This document shows, one piece after another, positions 37,101-45,776 of a stretch of 64,000 nt of DNA. The number at the start of each line of letters is the position of its first letter. The first letter of the stretch is position 1. Source of the DNA: Candidatus Norongarragalina meridionalis (GTDB lineage Archaea; Micrarchaeota; Micrarchaeia; Norongarragalinales; Norongarragalinaceae); the NCBI GenBank assembly GCA_902384935.1, contig CABMDO010000020.1:1-64000 (forward strand), read 5' to 3'. The notes under the pieces were generated by a model, which saw only the letters and a program-made list of their open reading frames with translations, was not told the origin of the DNA and did no database searches. The translations under genes and the position numbers were made by a program.

Positions 37101-37107
37101 ATGTGAT

Positions 37108-38154
37108 ATGCTCGCACGAATAGCCGAGGCAGCACTGGAAAGGCTCGAGGACGCGGACGGAGGGTTCTTCGACTCGCTCTACCTGCGGGACGGCGCAATC
37201 GCACGAAGCGATACGAAGAAGGCGAACTACAACGCGGTGTGCGCGATCGCGCTGCTGGACAGGTGGAAGGCGGGCAGGATGGGGAAGCACGTCGATTATC
37301 TCGTCGGCAGATGTGAAAGCAATGACTTCCTAGTCCCGAGCTTCGAAGGGAAATCCGAAACCACGTGGGGAGAGCAGGGGCTGCTGCTCTGGGCGCTTGC
37401 GAAGGCGGAAAAAAAGGGATTCCGAAACGCGAGGCGCGCAGCCGAGGGAATGCGGCGGAATATCGCATCCGCGGCGACTGCAAGAGGACTGCCCCACGAC
37501 GCCGGCTCGGACTGGCACGTGCCGATGGACAACGCGTTCGTTCTCGACGGCTTGGTGGAATGCGGGGACATGAAAACCGCGCGCGTTTTCGCGCAGGCGC
37601 TGCTCCGCGCGTGCAGCCCGCCGGTGTTCGCGATAGAGCGCGGGGAAAGGCGCACGGGCAGAATCTCGTTCAACAACATCGTTTACCCGATACACGCGCT
37701 TTCGCGCTACTGCCTGAAAAGCGGGGACTCGGCAACGGAAAAAAAGCTGCGCGCCGCCAGCGAGGGGCTGCTCGGGCTGCAGGGCACGCTCGGGCAGTGG
37801 TGGTGGACGTACGATTCCGCGGGCGGCGTGGCGCAGCGCTATCCCGTATACGCCGTGCATCAGGACGGCATGGCAGTCATGGCGCTGAGAATGGCGTCGC
37901 GCGTTTTTCCCGACATGAAGCCCGAGGCGGAGGCTGCGATAACGCGGGGAATCGCGTGGCTGCGCGGCGGAAACGAGCTGGGGGAGAGCCTTGTCGACGA
38001 GAAGCGCGGCGTGATATGGCGGAGCATCCGCTGCCCGCCGATCGTGCAGAAGATAAACAGGTTCCTGCCGTGGTTTCCGGAATTCGGATTGCGCATAAAG
38101 AGGGAAAGCAGGTCGTATCACTACGGCTGGCTGCTTTACGGTGATTCGCTATGA
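37108..38154 (+). CDS. Alpha-toroid-like protein of the glycan cluster
   Basis: 348 residues, no membrane segment. Repeated helical units rich in Trp and Gly suggest an alpha/alpha-toroid like glycoside hydrolases or terpene-cyclase-type folds. Features include Thr-Thr-Trp-Gly-Glu-Gln-Gly, Ser-Asp-Trp-His-Val-Pro-Met-Asp and Tyr-Ala-Val-His-Gln-Asp-Gly. No catalytic assignment can be made. The ATGA overlap with the radical SAM gene shows an operon with 38151 and 39544. Confidence 0.78.
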   Translation: MLARIAEAALERLEDADGGFFDSLYLRDGAIARSDTKKANYNAVCAIALLDRWKAGRMGKHVDYLVGRCESNDFLVPSFEGKSETTWGEQGLLLWALAKAEKKGFRNARRAAEGMRRNIASAATARGLPHDAGSDWHVPMDNAFVLDGLVECGDMKTARVFAQALLRACSPPVFAIERGERRTGRISFNNIVYPIHALSRYCLKSGDSATEKKLRAASEGLLGLQGTLGQWWWTYDSAGGVAQRYPVYAVHQDGMAVMALRMASRVFPDMKPEAEAAITRGIAWLRGGNELGESLVDEKRGVIWRSIRCPPIVQKINRFLPWFPEFGLRIKRESRSYHYGWLLYGDSL

Positions 38155-39536
38155 AGACGCTCCTGTTCAACCCCGGTCCGCCGCACGGCAGGCTCGCGCA
38201 TTTCGCGGCAGACTATCCGAAGAACGTGCCGCTCGGGCTCGCGTACATCGCGGCGGCGCTTGAGAAGGAGCACGAGATAACGGTGCTCGACAACAACGCG
38301 GAGCGGCTCGACGACGAGCGTATAGCCGAACGCATCCGCGCGGAGGCGCCCGACGTAGTTGCGATAAGCGCGATGAGCACGGTTTTCGGCGAGGCGGTTT
38401 CCGCCGCGAAAATCGCGAAGCAGGTGGATCCCAGGATAAAGACGGTAATCGGCGGCGCGCACGTGAACAACATGCCCGAATCCGCCTTCGAGCACGACTG
38501 CTTCGACTACGCGGTATACGGCGAAGGCGAAACAACGTCGGTGGAACTCTGGCGCAGAATGGAGCGCGGCGAGGGCGCGGAGGGCGTGAGAGGCGTAGCC
38601 TTCAGGAAGGACGGCACGGTGCACGTGAACGAGCGCCGCGAGCTCATTCACGACCTCGACACGCTGCCTTTTCCCGCGCGCAAATATTTCCCGTTCGAAA
38701 AATACGAGCGCCGCGAGCTGGGCATCGGCGCTTTTCCCGTGGACCACGTGAACACGTCGCGGGGATGCCCGTTCAGGTGCCGCTTCTGCAGCGCCAAGTC
38801 CATACTCGGGAAGGGATACCGCCTGCGCTCCGCCCCGAACATGCTCGACGAAATCGAGCTCCTGCGGAAGGAGTACGGCTCGAAGGCGATATACTTCCGC
38901 GAGGACAACTTCACCGCGAGCCCGCAGCGCGTGAACGAGTTCTGCGACGAGGTGAAAAAGCGCGGCATGGACGTTCCGTGGGCGTGCGAGTCCCGCGTCA
39001 ACACCGTAAATGAGGAACTGCTCTCGAAGATGCACGACGCGGGATGCCGCGTCATGTGGTTCGGCGTCGAGTCGGGGAAGCAGGAGACGCTCGACTGGGT
39101 GTGCAAGGACATCACGCTGGAGCAGATACGCGCGGCGTTCAAGGCGTGCAGGAAAATCGGGATAATGACGGGCGCCAGCTTCATCATAGGGCTGCCCAAC
39201 GAAACCGTCGCCGACATACGCAAGACCGTGGATTTCGCGTGCGAGCTGGATCCCGATAGCGCGTGGTTCAACATATTCTGGGCGATACCGCGCAGCGAGC
39301 TCTACGACTACTGCCGCGAAAAGGGGCTCGTCGACGAGGAAATAGGAAACGGAATCTTCACGGTGAAGACCGAGCATTTCGACCGCGCGAGGATGGAGGA
39401 GCTCCAGAACGAGGCGAACAGGCAGTTCTACTCGGATCCGCGCAGGGCGCTCCGCCTCGGCATACGGAAGCTGATGTCGGGCGAGCTCTCGGCGCGCACG
39501 GTCGTGGGCGGCATTAAAAAAGTCCTAGGCAGGTGA
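38151..39536 (+). CDS. B12-binding domain radical SAM protein
   Basis: 461 residues. An N-terminal cobalamin-binding-type Rossmann domain (residues 1-140) is followed by a radical SAM domain with the 4Fe-4S cluster motif Cys-Pro-Phe-Arg-Cys-Arg-Phe-Cys near 205-212 and a C-terminal helical segment. The Rossmann domain lacks the obvious Asp-x-His-x-x-Gly of corrinoid ligation. Sits among glycan genes, so modification of a lipid, sugar or other envelope molecule is plausible; substrate unknown. Confidence 0.92.
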   Translation: MKTLLFNPGPPHGRLAHFAADYPKNVPLGLAYIAAALEKEHEITVLDNNAERLDDERIAERIRAEAPDVVAISAMSTVFGEAVSAAKIAKQVDPRIKTVIGGAHVNNMPESAFEHDCFDYAVYGEGETTSVELWRRMERGEGAEGVRGVAFRKDGTVHVNERRELIHDLDTLPFPARKYFPFEKYERRELGIGAFPVDHVNTSRGCPFRCRFCSAKSILGKGYRLRSAPNMLDEIELLRKEYGSKAIYFREDNFTASPQRVNEFCDEVKKRGMDVPWACESRVNTVNEELLSKMHDAGCRVMWFGVESGKQETLDWVCKDITLEQIRAAFKACRKIGIMTGASFIIGLPNETVADIRKTVDFACELDPDSAWFNIFWAIPRSELYDYCREKGLVDEEIGNGIFTVKTEHFDRARMEELQNEANRQFYSDPRRALRLGIRKLMSGELSARTVVGGIKKVLGR

Positions 39537-39543
39537 TGTTAGC

Positions 39544-40059
39544 ATGAAAATACTCGATATCGGCTGCGGCGCAAACAAGTGCGCGGGAGAAAAGGGCGAC
39601 ACCGTAGTGGGGCTGGACATAGAGAAGCGCGCGGGCGTCGACGTCGTGTTCGACCTCGAGAAGAAAAAACGCCTGCCGTTCCGCGACGCATCGTTCGACG
39701 CGGTGAACTGCCGCTTCGTGCTCGAGCACATCGACAACCTCGTGTTCGTCGTGAAGGAGATTTGCAGGGTGTGCAAGCCCGGCGGCACCGTACGGATAAC
39801 CGTCCCGCACTACGCGTCAAAGGACGCTTTCACTTCGCCGTACCACAGGCGCTTCTTCACCATAGGCACGTTCGATCCGAAATACTACGGCGGATGCTTC
39901 GAGCTGAAAACGAGGAGGTTCACGTTCAACAGGCTGTTCCTGCCGGTCTCGCTTTTCGCGAACGCCTATCCCGGAACGTACGAGAAGTTCTTCTGCTTCT
40001 GGTTCCCGCCTGGCGGGCTGTACTTCGAACTGGCGCCGAACAAAAAGCCGCGGGCCTAG
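39544..40059 (+). CDS. Class I SAM-dependent methyltransferase
   Basis: 171 residues, small Rossmann methyltransferase. Motif I Leu-Asp-Ile-Gly-Cys-Gly-Ala starts at residue 4, an acidic Gly-Leu-Asp-Ile-Glu follows, then Phe-Asp-Ala-Val-Asn-Cys, a Val-Leu-Glu-His-Ile and Cys-Lys-Pro-Gly-Gly. Last of the operon starting at 37108. Its TAG is shared as CTAG with the stop of the convergent flippase. Substrate likely a glycan or lipid; inferred from neighbours. Confidence 0.88.
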   Translation: MKILDIGCGANKCAGEKGDTVVGLDIEKRAGVDVVFDLEKKKRLPFRDASFDAVNCRFVLEHIDNLVFVVKEICRVCKPGGTVRITVPHYASKDAFTSPYHRRFFTIGTFDPKYYGGCFELKTRRFTFNRLFLPVSLFANAYPGTYEKFFCFWFPPGGLYFELAPNKKPRA

Positions 40060-41396
40060 AAGCGCAGGATTTCCTTTCCCATGTGCCTCAGCACGAGCCA
40101 GTCGTCGTTGCGGAACATCCCCGACCACGCCAGAAGCGCCAGTGCGGGGACGAGCATGAGCAGGCCGAACGGCCCGAGCAGGAACGCGGCGCCGATCAGC
40201 GCGGGCGAAACGTACACCGCCGCCTTCTGCGCCGCGGAGAGTCCGACGGGAATGAGCGAGAACGCGAGGGCGCCCGAAACCAGCGTGGCGGCGCAGATGC
40301 CGAACATCCCCCACTGCGGAATCAGCAGGAAGTCGAGCAGCACGTTCACAGCCGCGGCGAGAATCACCGTCTTCAGCGCCCGCTCGGGGGCGAGATGCGC
40401 CGCGAGCTGCGTCACGTAGAGAAGATAGATGGAATAGAAAAGCGTGCTTGCCGCGAGAATCGCCACGTAAATCTCGTCGCCCGCGTACTTGCTGAAGAAC
40501 GTCGCGATTATCGGGTGTATGAAGGAGACGAGCGCGATTGCGGCCGCGAGGTTCAGCGAGAACGCGATGCGCACGCTCCTGAGGAAGACGCCCCCGCTCC
40601 CCTCCTCGCCGAGCTCCGCGCTGCGGGTCAGCAGGAACATGGATATGGACATGGAAATTATCGTCAGCGCGCCCGCGATTGCGGAGGCGATGTTGTAGCG
40701 CGCGACGTTCTCGAACGTGGAAAGGAAGCCCATTATCACCGCGTCGCCCCTGCCGAGAACGTCGAAGGATAGCAGCAGCACCGCCACGCTCAGTCCCTTC
40801 ACCCAGAACGTCCTGACGATTTTCATGTCCAGCCGCGGGGCGACGATTATGCGGGCAAGCCCGTCGCGGGAAATCCACATGCTCGCGACGGCTGAAACGA
40901 ACGTCGCCACCGCGAGCGCATAGATTATGCCGACGTCGCCCAGCCCCCGCCAGTAAAACACGAAGAACAGGTTCGACAGCACGAATAGTATCTCGGTGAA
41001 CTGCATGTGATGGTACTTGTGCTCCGCCCGCATTATCGCGCGGGCGATTCCCGTTATCCAGGCGAAGACGAAGCAGAGCGCGAGCGGCCACACCAGCGCG
41101 TACCTCGTGCTCACCAGAAGCGTCAACGCCGCGAACGCAAACGCGCAGGCGCCCGAGAAGAAGAATAGGGACGCGACGTCGTGCTTCCTCACGTATGCGG
41201 GGACGAACACGGTGGTAAGCCCGGGAAATATGAACGCGGACGCGACGGTGTACACCATCGTGGCGAAGGTCGCCTTTCCGTAGTCAATCGGGGAGAATAA
41301 GTTGGCGAACGCCAGCAGCAAAAAGTAGGTCAGCGCCTTCGTGAACGCACTGAGCAGGAAATAGTACACCGTTTCCTTTTTTCCCGTTCCTTTCAT
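40056..41396 (-). CDS. Polysaccharide/lipid-linked glycan flippase (Wzx/MATE-like)
   Basis: 446 residues with about 12-14 membrane segments and short loops, typical of polysaccharide biosynthesis flippases in the MOP superfamily. The start at 41396 overlaps the stop of the upstream membrane glycosyltransferase (ATGA). Expected to move lipid-linked sugars across the membrane for AglB or a surface polymer. No other motifs. Confidence 0.87.
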   Translation of the reverse strand: MKGTGKKETVYYFLLSAFTKALTYFLLLAFANLFSPIDYGKATFATMVYTVASAFIFPGLTTVFVPAYVRKHDVASLFFFSGACAFAFAALTLLVSTRYALVWPLALCFVFAWITGIARAIMRAEHKYHHMQFTEILFVLSNLFFVFYWRGLGDVGIIYALAVATFVSAVASMWISRDGLARIIVAPRLDMKIVRTFWVKGLSVAVLLLSFDVLGRGDAVIMGFLSTFENVARYNIASAIAGALTIISMSISMFLLTRSAELGEEGSGGVFLRSVRIAFSLNLAAAIALVSFIHPIIATFFSKYAGDEIYVAILAASTLFYSIYLLYVTQLAAHLAPERALKTVILAAAVNVLLDFLLIPQWGMFGICAATLVSGALAFSLIPVGLSAAQKAAVYVSPALIGAAFLLGPFGLLMLVPALALLAWSGMFRNDDWLVLRHMGKEILRF

Positions 41397-42793
41397 TTTA
41401 CCACAAACACGGCGTAGGCGCCGTTGTCGAATATCTTTCTGCCCGTGTCTTTCAAACGCGCCGCGTCGCCAGAACGCGCGACGATGAGCTGGATTCGGAA
41501 GCGCTTCAGCAGCAAAGGCAGCTGTTTCCAGATTTCGTCCGTGAAGACGAGGAACGGCAAGTCTTCCCAGACGGTGGGCGTGCATGCCGAGAGTATTTTT
41601 TTCCTGGTTGCGTACGCGAAGAACGTGGTTGCATCGAACGCTATGAGCAGGCGGTCCTCCTTTCGTTTTTTCACGAAGCGGGCGCACTCGTCCAGGCGCC
41701 CGTCGCTGAAAAAGCCGGCGCTTTTCGCGAGTTTCGCCCACGCGCCGTGCAGAACAAGGGCGCCCCCGAGAACGAAAACCGCCGACAACGCAAGCACGGG
41801 CAGCGACGCGGCATTAGATGTCAGGAAAAGCGCCGCGAGCGTGAATGCGGGAAGCACGGAATATTCGAGATATCGGTGGTTCTCGCCGAGAAACGCCAGC
41901 TGCTTGGGCGAGGTAAGCAGAAACAGCGCAAGCGACACCGCAAGCCAAACCCAGAGGTACTGCGTTGCTGGAGAAAGCGGCGCCACTACCACGTAAGCAA
42001 TGGCAAATGCCGCCCAGGGATTCGTGACCGCCTTCGAAAGCGAATTCGCGAGCCATTGGGCTGAACCGAACGCGCGCCTGCGGTTGGTGTACTTCTTCCA
42101 GAACGAAATAATCGCGAAATGCCCGCGCAATATTTTCAGGTAGAGCCCGCCAGACAGAATCACGGCGAGGACTAAACCCGCGATTGCGATGGCGGCGAAG
42201 ACGGGGTTGGCGAATATTACGGCAAGTGCGACGAGCGCGGCTGCCGAGAACTGCGCCGCCATCTTGTGCGCGAGCAGGACGAGGGCAAAAAGCAGCGCGG
42301 CAAGCCCGAGCTCGAGCGCGCCTCCCGCGGACGCCTTGAACGAAACGAGCATCAGCAGCGAAACGAGAAGCGCCGAGAACGGGCGCGAATTGAGCGTGAA
42401 GGACTCGTAGACGGAAATCGGCGCAATTGCGAACAGCATCCCCGCCGCAAACCCCGCCCAGAATCCGCCCAAAAGGAACGCCGCGCCCGCGACGAGCCAC
42501 GCATGGACGACGTCGATCGACGGATTTATGAAGCGGGAGCGCGACGCCGCGCCCTTTTCGGGAAGGAGAGCCACGATATAGGCGAAGAGCGGCGGATAGT
42601 CGAAATCGCCCTTTATGAGATAGGAATCCATTTTCCGCGGGATGCGGAAGCCGTTCTCCCTTATGGTCCTGCCCATGAGGAGGAACGTCGGGGCGTCGAT
42701 GCCTAGCGAAGGATACCCGCGCCTCGGCCACAGGCGCGTGAAAAGCACTGCCGCCGCGATGACAAGCGCACCGGCGGCGAACTCCAAAATCAT
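41393..42793 (-). CDS. GT-C-type integral membrane glycosyltransferase
   Basis: 466 residues with about ten membrane helices, an acidic first loop (Gly-Ile-Asp-Ala-Pro-Thr, then Lys-Gly-Asp-Phe-Asp-Tyr-Pro-Pro) as in PMT/STT3-like GT-C enzymes, and a soluble C-terminal domain of about 110 residues. It should use a lipid-phosphate sugar donor on the outer face. Its ATG is at the predicted transcription start (leaderless). Coupled to the flippase. Acceptor unknown. Confidence 0.8.
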   Translation of the reverse strand: MILEFAAGALVIAAAVLFTRLWPRRGYPSLGIDAPTFLLMGRTIRENGFRIPRKMDSYLIKGDFDYPPLFAYIVALLPEKGAASRSRFINPSIDVVHAWLVAGAAFLLGGFWAGFAAGMLFAIAPISVYESFTLNSRPFSALLVSLLMLVSFKASAGGALELGLAALLFALVLLAHKMAAQFSAAALVALAVIFANPVFAAIAIAGLVLAVILSGGLYLKILRGHFAIISFWKKYTNRRRAFGSAQWLANSLSKAVTNPWAAFAIAYVVVAPLSPATQYLWVWLAVSLALFLLTSPKQLAFLGENHRYLEYSVLPAFTLAALFLTSNAASLPVLALSAVFVLGGALVLHGAWAKLAKSAGFFSDGRLDECARFVKKRKEDRLLIAFDATTFFAYATRKKILSACTPTVWEDLPFLVFTDEIWKQLPLLLKRFRIQLIVARSGDAARLKDTGRKIFDNGAYAVFVVK

Positions 42794-42829
42794 GGTATTA
42801 ATTCAAGCACTCCGTATAAAAATACCATG
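42791..42829 (-). promoter_or_regulatory. Promoter flanked by a 9-bp inverted repeat
   Basis: CATGGTATT (42791-42799) and AATACCATG (42821-42829) form a perfect inverted repeat. One arm covers the start codon at 42793, the other abuts a palindromic TATA box GTATAAAAATAC (42814-42825). This geometry suits an operator for a dimeric regulator. Confidence 0.45.
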
Positions 42830-42855
42830 TGCGCTTGCGGGAATACGCGGGCGCA

Positions 42856-43368
42856 TCAGGCGGGCTGCTTCGAAACGTTTGCCGCAACGCTCTCCGAGGC
42901 GGCCAAATATCCGTAAATCAGCGGCGACGCTATTGCGGCGAACGCGACGTTTCCGAGAAGGTGCATCGCGGTGAAGGGAACCTGCCCGACGAACGTAACC
43001 CAAAGAGGCTGCCCGAACTGCCAGCCGAACAGGAAAGCGGAAACCGCGTCGTAGAAAATGGTGCCGCCGATTGCGAAAACCACGAAATTCCCGCGCGTGG
43101 CTTTTCTAGTCGCAAAAAACTTGGCTGCCAGCACGCCAATTACTCCGTAAGTCACGGCGCAATAGAGCGTCCACATGCCCAGTCTGCCGGAAACGAAGTC
43201 CCACGACGCCAGCGAGAGGAAGGCGAACACAAAGCCGGCGAAGGCGCCCATCTTTTTCGCGAAAGGCATCATCGTCGCCATTATCGGCTCCAGATTGGGC
43301 GGGTGGGGGATAAACCTTGCGGTAATGCAGAGCGCCAAACCCGCGACGAACCTCGTGATGCGGCCCAT
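42856..43368 (-). CDS. ECF-transporter S component-like membrane protein
   Basis: 170 residues, about five membrane segments. The first loop holds Ile-Pro-His-Pro-Pro-Asn-Leu-Glu-Pro-Ile, characteristic of a family related to ECF transporter substrate-binding (S) components (DUF6580 type). It would bind a vitamin or small metabolite, with the energising module encoded elsewhere. The spacer to the upstream divergent epimerase contains a TATA-like element but no riboswitch I can recognise. Confidence 0.72.
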   Translation of the reverse strand: MGRITRFVAGLALCITARFIPHPPNLEPIMATMMPFAKKMGAFAGFVFAFLSLASWDFVSGRLGMWTLYCAVTYGVIGVLAAKFFATRKATRGNFVVFAIGGTIFYDAVSAFLFGWQFGQPLWVTFVGQVPFTAMHLLGNVAFAAIASPLIYGYLAASESVAANVSKQPA

Positions 43369-43431
43369 ACGGAGTTCTTATTATGATGCGCTTAAAAACC
43401 GTATCGCCATAAACACTAAGGGGTGCGGTTT

Positions 43432-44280
43432 TTGGAAGTCCTCGTAACCGGTTCAGCCGGCTTCATAGGCGTTTCAGTCACGAAAGCACTGCGAGCTGAA
43501 GGCATTTCCGTCGTCGGATTCGACGCCAAGGAAGGGAAGGACATCGCGGACGCCGGGGCGCTGCGCAAAGCGTGCGAAGGAGTCGACGGAGTCGTCCACC
43601 TCGCCGCGATTACGGGAGTCGCTTACTCGGTCGCTCATCCGGCTGAAACGATGAAAGCCAACGTCGAGGGCACGAGAAACGTGCTGGAGGCTGCCCGTGC
43701 CGCGGGCGCTAAAACGTTCGTCTTCGCGTCGTCGGCGAGCGTGTACGGCGACGCTCAGGGCGCAGTATTCGAGGATACGCCAACCAACCCGAAATCGCCC
43801 TACGCGGAAAGCAAGCTCGCCGGCGAGAAACTCGTCACCGATTACTCGCACAGACACGGCATGCGCGGAGTCTCGCTGCGGCTCTTCAACGTATACGGGC
43901 CGAGGCAAAACGCGGGATACGGGGCGGTTATCCCGTCGTTCGTCAAGGCTGCCAAGGAAGGAAAGAACATCACGATAAACGGCGACGGAAAACAGACGCG
44001 CGACTTCGTTTTCGTCGAGGACGCCGCGAAGGCGTTCGCGCTCAGCCTGAAAAAGGGAAGCGGCGTTTACAACATCGGTTCCGGAAAGGCGGCGAGCATA
44101 CGCACACTCGCCGAGAAAATCATCTCGCTTACCGGTTCGCACTCCGAAATAACCTTCGAAGACGCCAGACAAGGCGACGTGAGGGACTCGCTGGCGGACA
44201 TAACGAAGGCTCGCCGCGAACTCGGCTTCGTTCCCGGTTATACGCTTGAACAAGGATTAAAAGAGACGGTGACGTTGTGA
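43432..44280 (+). CDS. NAD-dependent nucleotide-sugar epimerase/dehydratase
   Basis: 282 residues, extended SDR. The TTG at 43432 follows AAGGGGTG and gives the family's Met-Glu-Val-Leu-Val-Thr-Gly start; a GTG at 43423 is possible. Motifs: Gly-Ser-Ala-Gly-Phe-Ile-Gly, Ser-Ser-Ala-Ser-Val-Tyr-Gly, Tyr-Ala-Glu-Ser-Lys catalytic pair. GalE-like. First gene of a nucleotide-sugar operon reaching 48501. Confidence 0.9.
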   Translation: MEVLVTGSAGFIGVSVTKALRAEGISVVGFDAKEGKDIADAGALRKACEGVDGVVHLAAITGVAYSVAHPAETMKANVEGTRNVLEAARAAGAKTFVFASSASVYGDAQGAVFEDTPTNPKSPYAESKLAGEKLVTDYSHRHGMRGVSLRLFNVYGPRQNAGYGAVIPSFVKAAKEGKNITINGDGKQTRDFVFVEDAAKAFALSLKKGSGVYNIGSGKAASIRTLAEKIISLTGSHSEITFEDARQGDVRDSLADITKARRELGFVPGYTLEQGLKETVTL

Positions 44281-44284
44281 TACC

Positions 44285-44815
44285 ATGTCGTCTACTCTTG
44301 AGGGCAAGCGCACTCGCACGTCCGCTTCCTTCCGCAAAAAATGGGACCGGGTGCTCCCGCTTGACGAGATGCTTCTCGACAGGTGGCTCAAGGCCAAGCA
44401 GCTCGGGTTCGGCGAGGGCTCCAGCGTTTACGAGCACGTTCTCGTCTATGGAAAGCCGAAAGTAGGGAAGAACGTCTGGATAGGGCCATTCACTCTTATC
44501 GACGCTACGGGAGGGTTGGAAATCGGCGACGGCTGCGACATCTCCGTAGGCGTCAAGATACTCACGCACTCCACCCACTTGCGCTGCGTTTCCGAACGCA
44601 AGCAGGACACCGTCCGCAAAGCCGTGAAAATCGGCAAATTCACGTTCATCGGCACGAATGCCGTGATTCTTCCAGGCGTTAAAGTCGGCGACCACTGCAT
44701 CATAGGCGCGGGCGCCGTCGTAACGAAGGACGTACCGCCGCGCTCGGTTGCTACGGGCGTGCCCGCCAAAATCGTCGGGAAAGTCGTTCTCGGAAAAAAA
44801 ATTTCCTACAAATAA
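44285..44815 (+). CDS. Hexapeptide-repeat acyltransferase
   Basis: 176 residues. An N-terminal helical stretch of about 50 residues precedes a left-handed beta helix with hexapeptide repeats, Gly-Lys-Asn-Val-Trp-Ile-Gly and the C-terminal Gly-Ala-Gly-Ala-Val-Val-Thr-Lys-Asp-Val-Pro typical of maltose/galactoside O-acetyltransferase relatives. A His near 95 (Thr-His-Ser-Thr-His) could be catalytic. Acetylates a sugar of the local glycan; target unknown. Confidence 0.88.
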   Translation: MSSTLEGKRTRTSASFRKKWDRVLPLDEMLLDRWLKAKQLGFGEGSSVYEHVLVYGKPKVGKNVWIGPFTLIDATGGLEIGDGCDISVGVKILTHSTHLRCVSERKQDTVRKAVKIGKFTFIGTNAVILPGVKVGDHCIIGAGAVVTKDVPPRSVATGVPAKIVGKVVLGKKISYK

Positions 44816-44824
44816 GGTGATTTT

Positions 44825-45775
44825 ATGTCGTTGAAGGGCAAGACCGCACTTGTTACGGGCGGCGCAGGGTTCGTCGGCTCCCACCTCGTCGAGGCACTGG
44901 TGGACAGGGGCGTGGCCGTGCGCGTGCTGGACAACTTCGACCGCGGAAGAATGGCGTACCTGGACGGCGCGAAGGAAAAAGGCAGCGTGGAAGTAATCAA
45001 GGGCGACGTGCGCAACCGCGAGACGGTACGGAAAGCGGTGAGGGGCTGCGACTACGTGTACCACGAGGCGGCAGTCTGCATCAACAAGAGCTTCAAGTTC
45101 CCCGAAGAGGCAATTGACGTGAACATCTGGGGCACGACAAACGCCGTGCTTGCAGCGAAGGATGAGAATGTGGAAAAGTTCGTGTTCGCGTCGTCGGCGA
45201 GCGTCTACGGCAACCCCAGAAGCATCCCGATGACCGAGGAGCACGGGTTCTACCCCGAGACGGCGTACTGCGTGAGCAAAATCGCGGGCGAGTATCTGCT
45301 CAAGATATACTCGCAGGATTTGCCGTACGTGGTGTTCCGCTACTTCAACGTCTACGGCCCGAGGCAGTCAACCGACGCGCACTACACGTCCGTAATCCTT
45401 AGCTTCATCCGCAAGTACGAGGCGAAGGAGACGCCGGTGATACACGGCGACGGCACGCAAACCATGGATTTCGTGCATGTGCGCGACATCGTGCAGGCGA
45501 ACATGCTCGCAATCGAGAAGGACGCGTCGCGCGAAGTATTCAACGTCTGCAGCGGCACGGAAACGTCCGTGAACGACATCATCAGCTACCTCAACGAGAT
45601 TTACGGCTGCGAAATGAAGCCGAAATACGAGCCCGGCGTGCAGGTGTTCGTGAAGCACCGCCTCGGAAGCTACTCCAAAATACAGGAGATGCTCGGCTAC
45701 TACCCGTCGATTTCGCTGAAGGACGGACTGAACGAAATAGTGAAGGACTACAGGAAGAACCCGAAGATGTATTGA
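44825..45775 (+). CDS. NAD-dependent UDP-sugar epimerase (GalE/WbpP-like)
   Basis: 316 residues, extended SDR. Motifs: Gly-Gly-Ala-Gly-Phe-Val-Gly, His-Glu-Ala-Ala-Val, Ser-Ser-Ala-Ser-Val-Tyr-Gly, Tyr-Cys-Val-Ser-Lys. A C4 epimerase or dehydratase of UDP-HexNAc is likely; exact reaction cannot be told. It precedes the first DegT aminotransferase by one base after the stop, so translation is coupled. Confidence 0.9.
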   Translation: MSLKGKTALVTGGAGFVGSHLVEALVDRGVAVRVLDNFDRGRMAYLDGAKEKGSVEVIKGDVRNRETVRKAVRGCDYVYHEAAVCINKSFKFPEEAIDVNIWGTTNAVLAAKDENVEKFVFASSASVYGNPRSIPMTEEHGFYPETAYCVSKIAGEYLLKIYSQDLPYVVFRYFNVYGPRQSTDAHYTSVILSFIRKYEAKETPVIHGDGTQTMDFVHVRDIVQANMLAIEKDASREVFNVCSGTETSVNDIISYLNEIYGCEMKPKYEPGVQVFVKHRLGSYSKIQEMLGYYPSISLKDGLNEIVKDYRKNPKMY

Positions 45776-45776
45776 G

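Noticed and set aside
40056-41741. 561-residue version of the flippase starting at 41741
   Set aside because: The extra N-terminus is Arg-rich, overlaps another real gene, and the ATGA overlap at 41393-41396 gives a typical membrane start.
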